64,000 bases of DNA from contig JBHEPF010000178.1 of NCBI GenBank assembly GCA_046260445.1, positions 1-64,000 on the forward strand, read 5' to 3'. The first letter of the stretch is position 1. Each line of letters starts with the position of its first letter. Source of the stretch: F2B08 sp046260445 (lineage in GTDB: Bacteria > Actinomycetota > Actinomycetes > Actinomycetales > Dermatophilaceae). Positions 56,837 through 64,000 of the stretch are shown here, piece by piece. A model generated the notes under the pieces. That model saw only the letters and a list, made by a program, of their open reading frames with translations. It was not told where the DNA came from and did no database searches. Made by a program: the position numbers and the translations under genes.

Positions 56837-57727
56837 ATGGGGATGCGGCGCCGTGCTCTGCCGGCGTCGCTCATCACGCTCGCGCTCGCCGCCGCAGCCT
56901 GTATCGCACCGACGGCGCCCGAACCGGAGGTCACCATGACAATGTCCCCGGCCTCGTCCCCGACACCGACGAGTGCGTCGGCCACGGCCGTCCCGGCGGC
57001 GACGCCCACTCCGCCGACCGTCTCGTCGACCCCCTCGATGCGCTCGGAGCCGTCCCTCGTGGGCGAGACGAGGAACGCCTGGGCGTTCGCCCCGGTCGAT
57101 GCCCCCGATCTGGTCACCGTGGAGGGCGCCGTGCCCCGGCAGCGCGCCTGGTCCACGTCGAAGGTGCTCGTGGCGGCCGCATACCTCCAGGACGTCGCGG
57201 ACGGTGACCCCTCCAGGCTCGAACAGCAGCAACGGCAATGGATCTCACGGGCGCTCGGCGAGTCGGACATGGACTCGCTGCTCGCCCTTCGTGGGGCGGT
57301 CTCCGGGGACCGCGGCGTGCGGATGACTGCCATCCTTCGCTCCATCGGTGATGAGACGACTGTGGCACCGTCGACCAAGGAGGGGACGATGGAGTGGACG
57401 GTGCAGGAGCAGGTGCGGTTCATGGCGGCCCTCGCCCGAGGGGAGGTGGTCTCGTCGGCGACCAGCGCATACCTCCTCGAGGCGATGCAGCCGGTGGAGT
57501 CGCAGCGCTGGGGCCTGGCGGGCGTCGCCGCGACCGCGGCCAAGGGCGGCTGGCTCACACCGACGACCGAGACCCGGCAGATGGGCCTCCTCGACGGGTA
57601 CGCCGTGGCCGTCATCACCGACGCCGTCGGGCCCGCGGTGCTCCAGAGCGACGGCGACGAGGCCCATGTCGAGCAGCTGGACCGCCTCGCCGAGATGCTC
57701 GAGCTGCGGCTCGCCCCGGATGGGTGA
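56837..57727 (+). CDS. Serine-hydrolase-like lipoprotein (beta-lactamase fold)
   Basis: A 296-residue predicted lipoprotein. The signal peptide (residues 1-20) ends in AAAC, so Cys is lipidated. A Ser/Thr/Pro/Ala linker of about 45 residues follows. The rest has the shape of a class A beta-lactamase/D,D-peptidase-like domain, with WSTSKVLVAAAYL near 104-116 giving the Ser-x-x-Lys motif. AAKGGWLTP near 234-242 gives the later Lys-Gly-Gly (KTG-like) motif. The middle SxN motif is not clear (SDMDSLLALRG near 140-150 is in its place). It may be a peptidoglycan enzyme or an inactive relative. TAGGGT lies eight bases before the ATG. Confidence 0.75.
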   Translation: MGMRRRALPASLITLALAAAACIAPTAPEPEVTMTMSPASSPTPTSASATAVPAATPTPPTVSSTPSMRSEPSLVGETRNAWAFAPVDAPDLVTVEGAVPRQRAWSTSKVLVAAAYLQDVADGDPSRLEQQQRQWISRALGESDMDSLLALRGAVSGDRGVRMTAILRSIGDETTVAPSTKEGTMEWTVQEQVRFMAALARGEVVSSATSAYLLEAMQPVESQRWGLAGVAATAAKGGWLTPTTETRQMGLLDGYAVAVITDAVGPAVLQSDGDEAHVEQLDRLAEMLELRLAPDG

Positions 57728-57770
57728 GGCGGCCCGAGGCGCACAGGCTGCCATAGGCCACAATGTGCAC

Positions 57771-58667
57771 ATGACGCAGAAGATGGGTTTGCGCGAGTAC
57801 ATCGACTCGCTCAAGGAAGAGGGGTACACCGTCGGCAACCGTGAGGGCGAGGATGCGACCCTCCTGCGGCCCGACGGCAGCGCGGTCGAGACATGGCGGG
57901 AGGACTACCCCTATGACGAGCTCATGGACCGCCACGAGTACGAGCAGGAGAAGTACAAGCTCCAGGTCGAGCTGCTGAAGTTCCAGTACTGGAGCGAGGA
58001 TGCGGGGCAGAAGCACGTCGTCGTCTTCGAGGGCCGCGACGCCGCCGGCAAGGGCGGGACGATCAAGCGCTTCATGGAGCACCTCAACCCGCGGGCGGCC
58101 CGGGTCGTGGCGCTCACCAAGCCGTCGAACACCGAGGTGGGGCAGTGGTACTTCCAGCGCTACATCCAGCGGCTGCCCACAGCGGGTGAGATCGTCCTCT
58201 TCGACCGGTCCTGGTACAACCGAGCAGGTGTCGAGCGGGTCATGGGGTTCTGCACGGACGAGGAGTACGAGGTCTTCATGGGGCAGGCGCCGACCTTCGA
58301 GCGCATGCTCATGGAGGCGGGCATCACGGTGACCAAGCTGTGGTTCTCGGTCACCCAGGACGAGCAGCGCACCCGCTTCGCGATCCGGCAGATCGACCCG
58401 GTCCGCCGGTGGAAGCTCTCGCCGATGGATCTCGAGAGTCTCGACAAGTGGGGGGCCTACACCGCCGCCAAGGAGGTGATGTTCGAGCGGACCGACAAGA
58501 GGTACGCGCCCTGGCTGTCGATCAAGAGCAACGACAAGAAGCGCGGCCGGGTCAACGCCCTGCGCGCCTACCTCAACCAGTTCGAGTACGCCGGGCGGGA
58601 CGACTCGGTCGTCTATCCCGCGGACGAGCTCATCGTGCGACGGGCGAAGAAGGCCGAGGGCGACTGA
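57771..58667 (+). CDS. ppk2: Polyphosphate kinase 2 family protein
   Basis: A 298-residue cytosolic kinase that moves phosphate between polyphosphate and nucleotides (usually GDP or ADP). The Walker A loop is FEGRDAAGKGGTI near 85-97, Walker B is VLFDRSWYNRAGVERV near 140-155, and the lid has the Arg-rich segment QDEQRTRFAIRQIDP near 193-207. DKWGAYTAAKEVMFERTD near 223-240 is typical of the class I single-domain PPK2. The first 50 residues are a charged extension. CACAAT lies six bases before the ATG. It converges on the carotenoid operon with a large palindrome between. Confidence 0.94.
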   Translation: MTQKMGLREYIDSLKEEGYTVGNREGEDATLLRPDGSAVETWREDYPYDELMDRHEYEQEKYKLQVELLKFQYWSEDAGQKHVVVFEGRDAAGKGGTIKRFMEHLNPRAARVVALTKPSNTEVGQWYFQRYIQRLPTAGEIVLFDRSWYNRAGVERVMGFCTDEEYEVFMGQAPTFERMLMEAGITVTKLWFSVTQDEQRTRFAIRQIDPVRRWKLSPMDLESLDKWGAYTAAKEVMFERTDKRYAPWLSIKSNDKKRGRVNALRAYLNQFEYAGRDDSVVYPADELIVRRAKKAEGD

Positions 58668-58693
58668 CCCGTCGTCGGGTGCGAGCCCGTCAC

Positions 58694-58739
58694 GTTGTCA
58701 TGCAGGGCGCGCGATACTCCGCGCGCCCTGCATGACAAC
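58694..58739. repeat. Perfect 20-bp inverted repeat between convergent genes
   Basis: Arms 58694-58713 and 58720-58739 are exact reverse complements (outer GTTGTCATGC and GCATGACAAC) with the six-base loop atactc. It lies 27 bases after the ppk2 stop and 50 bases before the crtU stop, so may stop both transcripts, or may be a REP-like palindrome. Confidence 0.85.
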
Positions 58740-58788
58740 CGGCCGGATGCGCACCGCCGCGTGGGCGGCACCACCTGTCGGAGCCCGG

Positions 58789-60360
58789 TCAGCGACGCGA
58801 CAGGAGCCGGCGCGCGCGCCCCGGCCACGGGCCGAGCCGGGAGGTGAGCGGGACGCTCCACACCCCGTGACCTGACCGGCCGAACCGGGAGAGCAGGTGG
58901 TCGGCGGCCTGGACTCCCGTCGTCGCGGCGCGCTCCATGAGAGCGACCGGGAGGTCGCAGCGCACGGCGTCACCCGCGAGGACCACACGGGCATCCGGAG
59001 TCGTCACCCCGGGGCGCTCCTCCCACGGGTCGAGGCCGACGAGCACGCAGTCGTCGCGCACGAGCAGCTCCTCGTGCACGATGGTCATCGCGGCGGTCTC
59101 CGGCCAGATCCGGCCCAGCTCGTGGCGCATCGTCTCGCGCAGCGCCTCGTGGGTGGACGGGTCGGCGGCGCTCGGCACGGCATACGCGTGGACCTCGACG
59201 ACGGCGCCCCCGGTGCGCGCCGCATACTCGCGCGCGTGCTCCTCGAACAGATGGACGGCGGAGACGTTGTCGACCGGACCGAAGTCGCTGGTGCCGAGGA
59301 ACGGCGGCCGGTCCGGGTCGAGCGGCTCAGCGGTCCAGAGCCGCCACACGACGAAGGCAGGGGCCGAGCGGACGCCGGCCACCTGGTCCCGCCAGCGCCG
59401 ACCGTCGGCGTCCTCGGCGAGACCGTCCAGGCCGGCGACGAGCCGGCGCAGGGCCGGGGGATCGAGGGCCAGCACCACTGCGTCGGCGTCGATCGAGCCG
59501 GTCGAGGTCTCGACGCGCACGCCGTCGTCGCTCCCCCGCACCGAGGTGACCTCGCTCCCACACCGGACGGTCGCGCCCCGCCGCTCGAGGTAGCCGCCCA
59601 GCGGCGCCCACAAGGTGGTGTCGTAGTCATCACCCGGGACGTCGAAGAGCAGCCCCTCTGAGGAGCCGACGAAGTAGGTGTGGAACATCGCGAGCAGCTC
59701 CGCCGCGGAGAACTCGGCCGGGTCGGCGAAGAAGCTGCGCGCGAACACCTCGAGCGCGAGGTGGCGCGCATCGTCCGGGAAGCGCAGGTCGTCGAGCAGC
59801 TCGGCCGCACTCTTGCCGTCGTACGTGGCGAACGTGCTCGGGAAGTCGACGTCCAGCAGGCCGAGCGCGGCCGGGATGTCCACCTGGCGCAGTCCGTCCA
59901 GGGTGAAGCTCGGGCTCTTGCGGACGAACTCGACGAGGTTCCACGGCGGGGTGCGGGGTATGCCGGCGAAGGAGTCGGACCCGCCGCCGTCCCGGATGAG
60001 CGGGTAGTCCTCCAGCGGGACGAGGGAGGACAGCTCGGGGTCGACCCGGCGCAGGAGCGACCGCAGGGTGTAGTACTGCCGGAAGAACGCGTGGAAGCCG
60101 CGGCTCATCTGGGCCGTGGAGCCGTCCGGGAGGGTGACCGGCCAGGCGGCGACCCGACCACCGAGGCGCTCCTCGCGCTCGAGGAGGGTGACCCGCACGT
60201 CGCGCTCGGCGAGCGCGGCCGCGGCGGCCAGGCCGGCGATGCCGCCGCCGACGACGACCACGTGCGGCTGGTGCCCGAGGTCGGTTCCGGTCGGTGCGGG
60301 CGGCGGGTGGAAGACGGCTCGCCGGTCCCGTCCGGGGCGGTATGCGGTGGGTCGTCTCAC
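58789..60360 (-). CDS. crtU: Isorenieratene-synthase-type carotenoid desaturase/methyltransferase
   Basis: A 523-residue FAD enzyme that turns beta-ionone ring ends of beta-carotene into aromatic phi rings. The FAD-binding VVVVGGGIAGLAAAAALAE lies near 34-52. The CrtU-specific blocks are present: MSRGFHAFFRQYYTLRSLL near 86-104, EVFARSFFADPAEFSAAELL then AMFHTYFVGSSEGLLFDV near 200-240, and a C-terminal VVLAGDAVRCDLPVALMERA near 465-484. The GTG start overlaps the stop of the preceding methyltransferase gene (GTGA). It ends the four-gene operon. The product is probably isorenieratene or a related aryl carotenoid, if a lycopene cyclase is present elsewhere. Confidence 0.88.
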   Translation of the reverse strand: MRRPTAYRPGRDRRAVFHPPPAPTGTDLGHQPHVVVVGGGIAGLAAAAALAERDVRVTLLEREERLGGRVAAWPVTLPDGSTAQMSRGFHAFFRQYYTLRSLLRRVDPELSSLVPLEDYPLIRDGGGSDSFAGIPRTPPWNLVEFVRKSPSFTLDGLRQVDIPAALGLLDVDFPSTFATYDGKSAAELLDDLRFPDDARHLALEVFARSFFADPAEFSAAELLAMFHTYFVGSSEGLLFDVPGDDYDTTLWAPLGGYLERRGATVRCGSEVTSVRGSDDGVRVETSTGSIDADAVVLALDPPALRRLVAGLDGLAEDADGRRWRDQVAGVRSAPAFVVWRLWTAEPLDPDRPPFLGTSDFGPVDNVSAVHLFEEHAREYAARTGGAVVEVHAYAVPSAADPSTHEALRETMRHELGRIWPETAAMTIVHEELLVRDDCVLVGLDPWEERPGVTTPDARVVLAGDAVRCDLPVALMERAATTGVQAADHLLSRFGRSGHGVWSVPLTSRLGPWPGRARRLLSRR

Positions 60361-61091
60361 CGTGCCACCGCCGTCACGGTGTGGACCATGCCGCCTTGCC
60401 AGCCGCCGTGCCGGACGTGGTCGGTGTCGTGCAGGCCGGAACGGGTCAGTCGCTCCACGATCGTCGTGACGCTGTCGAAGTCGCGGACGCTGCGGTAGAG
60501 GTAGCGATGGAGGGGCACGTCGCTGCGCTTGATGGTTGCGAGCGGAATGATGACGCTGTGGCACACGACGGCCCACGCCGCCCGCGCCAGCGGTCGGTCG
60601 GCGACCGAGTAGTCGTGGATGGCGACCACTCCGCCGGGCGCCAGCACCCGAGCGATCTCGCGCACGACCGACTCCCGGTCGGGCACGTTGCGCAGCAGGT
60701 ATGCGGCAAGCACCGCGTCGAGGCTGGCGCTCGGCTGCGCGCAGAGCCACGCCAGCGCGTCCTGCTCGACGAAGCCGACCCCCTCCCGCCACTCCTTGGC
60801 CCGGGCCTCGGCGAGCATCCCGCTCGAGACATCCACTCCGGTCACCACGAGAGGTGCGCCCGAACGGGCCGCTGCGAACGCCTCGAGGAGCGCTGCCGTC
60901 GAGGCACCCGAGCCGCAGCCCAGGTCGGCGACCCGCAACGGTGCACTGCCTCGGTCGGGAGTCCGGGCGGCCAGCGCGTCCGCGGATCGGCGCAGCTGAC
61001 CGTGGTAGCCGGGCGACAACGCAACCATGGCGTCGTAGGACGGCGCGGCGCGATCGAAGGCCGCCGTCAGCTTCCACTCTTCGGTGATCAT
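60357..61091 (-). CDS. SAM-dependent methyltransferase in carotenoid operon (CrtT-like)
   Basis: A 244-residue class I methyltransferase. The SAM-binding motif I is VADLGCGSGASTA near 54-66, then VTGVDVSSGMLAEA near 80-93 (acidic residue for ribose), then GGVVAIHDYSVADRPL near 147-162. It resembles ubiquinone/menaquinone methyltransferases in layout. Streptomyces aromatic-carotenoid clusters carry a similar gene (crtT), though its role there is unclear because CrtU itself performs methyl migration. The ATG overlaps the crtB stop (ATGA) and its stop overlaps the crtU start, so it is tightly coupled into the pathway. Confidence 0.85.
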   Translation of the reverse strand: MITEEWKLTAAFDRAAPSYDAMVALSPGYHGQLRRSADALAARTPDRGSAPLRVADLGCGSGASTAALLEAFAAARSGAPLVVTGVDVSSGMLAEARAKEWREGVGFVEQDALAWLCAQPSASLDAVLAAYLLRNVPDRESVVREIARVLAPGGVVAIHDYSVADRPLARAAWAVVCHSVIIPLATIKRSDVPLHRYLYRSVRDFDSVTTIVERLTRSGLHDTDHVRHGGWQGGMVHTVTAVAR

Positions 61092-62617
61092 GCGGTCTCC
61101 TCGGTGGGGGGGCGGGCCGCGGGCGGCAGGAGATCCTCCGACGCGGTCGGCCAGGTTGGGGGGTCGGCGCCGAGCCGGACGAGTTCGGCGACCTGCTCGG
61201 CGCACCAAGGGGAGACCTCGCGTCGTCCGTGCAGGACATCGTCGCTGAACTGAGCCCACGGGACCCATTCGGCGTCATCGACCTCGCTCGGGTCGAGGTG
61301 CAGGTCGGTGCTCGAGGCGCGTGCCGCATACACCGGGCAGACCTCGTGCTCGACGAGTCCGCTGCTCGACGTCGCGCGGTATCGGAAGCCGGGGAGGACG
61401 AGTCGGGGCGCCTCGATCTGCACGCCCAGCTCACTCTCGACGCGCCGCCGCACCGCGTCGGCGAGGGGCTCGCTCGGCAGGGGATGCCCGCAGACGGAGT
61501 TCGTCACGACGGAGGGGAAGCTCGGCTTGCTCGCGGCTCGTCGGGTCACGAGCATCCGGTCGTGGTCGTCGACGATGTAGCACGAGAACGCGAGGTGCAG
61601 TGGGGTGTCGTCGTGGTGGACGGCCGACTTCGCGGCCCGCCCGATGGCCACGCCGCGCTCGTCGACGAGCACGACCGGCGCATCGTTCCAGGCCGCCGTG
61701 CTCGGTGGGGTCGCAGCGCGGTCCCGGCGCACGAGCGACATCGGCCTCGGATGCGTGAGCACTCTCGCCGCGAGACCGGCCTTGTGCCGGGTCGGCACCC
61801 GGTGGCGGCCGGTGAAGACGTCGTAGTCCGCGTCCTCGATGAGGTCGAGGATGCGGGGGTAGAGCACCCGTGCCGTTGCGACGCACCGCTGCGCGGCCCC
61901 GCCGAGGAGGGGTATGCCGAGGTCCGCCTCCCGGTACAGGCGGCGGTTGCGCTCGATCTCGAAGGCCATGAGCGCGCGCCAGGCGTCGTCGACGACCCGC
62001 GCCCTCGGATCGGCCCCGAACCGCCGGAGGTCCTCCTGGGGGACGTAGACCCGACCGCGGTCGAGGTCCTCACCGATGTCCCGCAGGAAGTTCGTCAGCT
62101 GGAACGCCAGGCCGAGGCTGCGCGCGCCGTCGCGGGCACCGGGAGCCGGCCGGAGGACGGGAAGCATCATCTCGCCGATGACGGCTGCGCTGCCCTCCAT
62201 GTAGCCAAGCAGGTCTGCCCACGTCTCGTACTCGGTGACGGTGAGGTCCGCCCGCATCGCGCCGAAGAAGCGCTCGAAGCACTCCGGGTCGATCCGGGCC
62301 GCGCGGACCGAGGTGACGATCGCCAGCATGACCGGGTCCTCGCTGGTCCCGGCGTCGAGTGCGCTCCAGAAGCTCTGCTCGAACGTCTCGAGCTCGGCCG
62401 CGGTCTCCGGACCCGGGGTGGCTCCGGCATCGTCGACGATGTCGTCGGCGAGGCGAGCCAGCGCATACACCGCATAGACGTGGTGGCGCGACTGGCGCGG
62501 CAGCATCCGCGCACCCCAGTAGTAGGTCGTGCCGTTCTCACGGGTGATCTTGGCGCACCGCCGGTACCCAGCCGCCAGCGCGTCGGCGTCGGGCCGGCGG
62601 ATCGGGTGACTCGCCAC
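61088..62617 (-). CDS. crtB: Phytoene synthase fused to isopentenyl-diphosphate isomerase
   Basis: A 509-residue two-domain enzyme. Residues 10-310 are phytoene synthase, which joins two geranylgeranyl diphosphates: YALARLADDIVDD near 50-62 and LTNFLRDIGEDLDRGRVYVP near 173-192 hold the two Asp-rich metal sites. Residues 325-490 are a type I IPP isomerase (Nudix): AVHHDDTPLHLAFS near 345-358, TNSVCGHPLPSE near 380-391 with the catalytic Cys, and GLVEHEVCPVYAAR near 425-438 with the catalytic Glu. All expected catalytic residues of both enzymes are there. GTG start follows the crtI stop by three bases. The fusion couples precursor supply to the first carotenoid step. Confidence 0.93.
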   Translation of the reverse strand: MASHPIRRPDADALAAGYRRCAKITRENGTTYYWGARMLPRQSRHHVYAVYALARLADDIVDDAGATPGPETAAELETFEQSFWSALDAGTSEDPVMLAIVTSVRAARIDPECFERFFGAMRADLTVTEYETWADLLGYMEGSAAVIGEMMLPVLRPAPGARDGARSLGLAFQLTNFLRDIGEDLDRGRVYVPQEDLRRFGADPRARVVDDAWRALMAFEIERNRRLYREADLGIPLLGGAAQRCVATARVLYPRILDLIEDADYDVFTGRHRVPTRHKAGLAARVLTHPRPMSLVRRDRAATPPSTAAWNDAPVVLVDERGVAIGRAAKSAVHHDDTPLHLAFSCYIVDDHDRMLVTRRAASKPSFPSVVTNSVCGHPLPSEPLADAVRRRVESELGVQIEAPRLVLPGFRYRATSSSGLVEHEVCPVYAARASSTDLHLDPSEVDDAEWVPWAQFSDDVLHGRREVSPWCAEQVAELVRLGADPPTWPTASEDLLPPAARPPTEETA

Positions 62618-62620
62618 CGC

Positions 62621-64000
62621 TCAGCGCATCCCGCGCGCGTAGTCCGCGACCCGTTCCGCCGCGAGGCGTCCGCTGATGAGCACCATCGGGATGCCGACGC
62701 CGGGAGTGGTGCCGCTGCCGGCGAAGACGAGACCGGGGACCTTGCGCTCGTGGTTCGCCGGACGGAACGGCCCGGACTGGAAGAACGTGTGGGCGAGCGC
62801 GAACGGAGTGCCGAGGTGCATACCCATACTTTCCCAGTCATCCGGCGTGACGAGGGCCTCGACCTCGATATCTGTGGGATATCCCCCTTCGTCGAGCATC
62901 GTGTACAGCCGCTCGCGCAGGGCGGGCCCCTCGTTCGACCAGTCGATCCCGGCGCCGGTGTGCGGCACCGGCTCCAGGACGTACATCGCGGTCTTGCCCT
63001 CGGGAGCCGCCTCGGGGTCGCTCATGCTCGGGACCGTGACGAGCCGGGACGGGTCGGGCATGAGGGTGCCGCGGCCGATCAGCGCGTCGAAGGACTGCGA
63101 CCACTCGCGACCGAAGTGGATGTTGTGGTGCCGCACCTGGGGGCCGGGCCGCCCGTTGGCGCCGACGTGCCAGACGACTGCGGACGGAGAGTAGGCGCCC
63201 TTGCGCAGCCGCCGGGGGGCCTTGAGGTCCGGAAGAAGCCGGTCGTATGCGACGGGCAGGTCGAGCGTGCACACGACGGCGTCCGCGTGGATGCGCTCAC
63301 CGTCGGCGGTGCGTACCCCGGAGACCGCGCCGTCGGAGCGGCGGAGGATGGCCTCGACGGTCACCCCGGTGTGCACCTCGGCCCCGCCCCGTTCCGCGGC
63401 GGTCTGCATCGCGCGGGGGATGGCGTGCATGCCGCCCTCGGGATAGAAGACCCCTCGCACGGTGTCCATATACGTGATGACGGCGAGGACGGCGCGGGCG
63501 TCGGCCGGGGCGACCCCCGCATACAGGGCCTGGAAGCTGAAGATCTTCGTGAGCCGGTCGTCGGTGAAGAAGGACGACACCGCCCGGTCGAGGCTGCTGA
63601 GCCCGCCGAGTCGGAGCAGGCGGGCGGCGAGGACCGGTTTGCGGACCAGGTCGAGCACGGAGTCGAGGTTGGTGTTGACGAACGGCTCGAACTCGACCTC
63701 GTAGAGCTCCGTGAGCCAGGCGATGAACCGGTCGAAGCCCTCGGCGTTGGCGGCACCGTAACCCGTTTCGATGCGCTGGCGGAGCACCGCCATGTCGGCG
63801 CTGATCTCGAGCTCGGTGCCGTCGTGGTAGACCGCCCGGTAGGCCGGGTCGAGACGGTGCATCGTGAGGAGCTGCTCCGGATCGGAGCCGGCGGCGCGGA
63901 TCGGGTCGTCGAGGAGCTCCGGCATGGTCATGACGACCGGGCCGGTGTCGAAGCGGAAGCCGCCGAGGTCGAGCCGGTTGCCCCGACCCCCGACGAGCGG
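62621..64000 (-). CDS. crtI: Phytoene desaturase, N-terminus beyond the window
   Basis: The last 459 residues of a CrtI-type FAD desaturase that turns phytoene into lycopene. The visible part begins within GRGNRLDLGGFRFDTGPVV, so only the N-terminal FAD-binding Gly motif of about 45 residues is cut off. Marks are SFQALYAGVAPADARAVLAV near 132-151, YPEGGMHAIPRAMQTAAER near 161-179 and the C-terminal FAD block LVFAGSGTTPGVGIPMVLIS then GRLAAERV near 425-452. The stop is three bases before the crtB/idi start, so it is the first visible gene of the operon; crtE may lie upstream, outside the window. Confidence 0.93.
   Translation of the reverse strand, partial: PLVGGRGNRLDLGGFRFDTGPVVMTMPELLDDPIRAAGSDPEQLLTMHRLDPAYRAVYHDGTELEISADMAVLRQRIETGYGAANAEGFDRFIAWLTELYEVEFEPFVNTNLDSVLDLVRKPVLAARLLRLGGLSSLDRAVSSFFTDDRLTKIFSFQALYAGVAPADARAVLAVITYMDTVRGVFYPEGGMHAIPRAMQTAAERGGAEVHTGVTVEAILRRSDGAVSGVRTADGERIHADAVVCTLDLPVAYDRLLPDLKAPRRLRKGAYSPSAVVWHVGANGRPGPQVRHHNIHFGREWSQSFDALIGRGTLMPDPSRLVTVPSMSDPEAAPEGKTAMYVLEPVPHTGAGIDWSNEGPALRERLYTMLDEGGYPTDIEVEALVTPDDWESMGMHLGTPFALAHTFFQSGPFRPANHERKVPGLVFAGSGTTPGVGIPMVLISGRLAAERVADYARGMR

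Overview
The window is a GC-rich (roughly 70% by eye) stretch of actinobacterial chromosome. Gene content (mycothiol-type maleylpyruvate isomerase, DUF1206, DUF6458, BlaI/M56 pair, CydABDC, CopD-CtaG fusion, FadE5-like acyl-CoA dehydrogenase, actinobacterial aromatic-carotenoid genes) fits an aerobic soil or skin-type member of Micrococcales, most like the Intrasporangiaceae (Janibacter/Knoellia group); the family placement is inference from protein style only. There are no rRNA or tRNA genes, IS elements, CRISPR arrays or prophage genes that I can see, so this is ordinary chromosome with small decayed patches.

Layout. 0-7 kb: a broken GNAT gene, a kinase-like protein with eroded active site, serS, a HAD phosphatase, DUF1206, a PAP2 phosphatase, an rRNA/tRNA 2'-O-methyltransferase and a glyoxalase-like protein. 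7-11 kb: csoR-copA copper efflux and a membrane fatty-acid-hydroxylase-type di-iron protein. 11-16.5 kb: purB, a small membrane protein, an LMW phosphatase, DUF2237 and an NYN-domain protein. 15.5-23 kb: an M56 peptidase and BlaI repressor downstream of cydABDC (cytochrome bd oxidase and its CydDC transporter); near-identical short palindromes sit before blaI and before cydA. 23-29.5 kb: DUF2254, galE, paaN, a holin-like membrane protein, an aminotransferase and a lipoprotein. 29.6-35 kb: 2-oxoacid dehydrogenase E1 alpha, E1 beta and E2, then a large unrecognised protein and a decayed coiled-coil gene. 35.5-38.8 kb: a lipase-like hydrolase divergent from an AlkB-rubredoxin fusion. 38.9-47.3 kb: MFS transporter, a possible WS/DGAT remnant, CopD-CtaG, a nitrilase-family hydrolase, DUF6458, a mycothiol enzyme, FadE5-like dehydrogenase and glutathione peroxidase. 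47.5-58.7 kb: amino-acid oxidase-like flavoprotein, GNAT-P450 pair, MFS, SelO, MarR-YceI, SDR, Lon-N protein, a serine-hydrolase-like lipoprotein and PPK2. 58.8-64 kb: a translationally coupled carotenoid operon crtI-crtB/idi-methyltransferase-crtU running off the right edge, pointing to an aromatic carotenoid of the isorenieratene type.

Signals that are not genes. (i) The hexamer GTATGC/GCATAC occurs about once per kilobase on both strands, well above its anagram GTACGC/GCGTAC, and it forces uncommon codons. (ii) A three-hairpin element of about 85 bp occurs three times, each time directly after the stop codon of a minus-strand gene, with a covarying stem. (iii) Long perfect palindromes occur, one of them inside the cydD reading frame. 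(iv) Many genes carry TANNNT exactly 6-7 bases before the start codon, the pattern of leaderless transcription. (v) At least three, perhaps four, gene remnants lie in the gaps, two of them next to short tandem repeats.

Start sites were chosen from Shine-Dalgarno sequences, leaderless promoter spacing, gene overlaps and family lengths; functions rest on motifs read by eye, without database searches.
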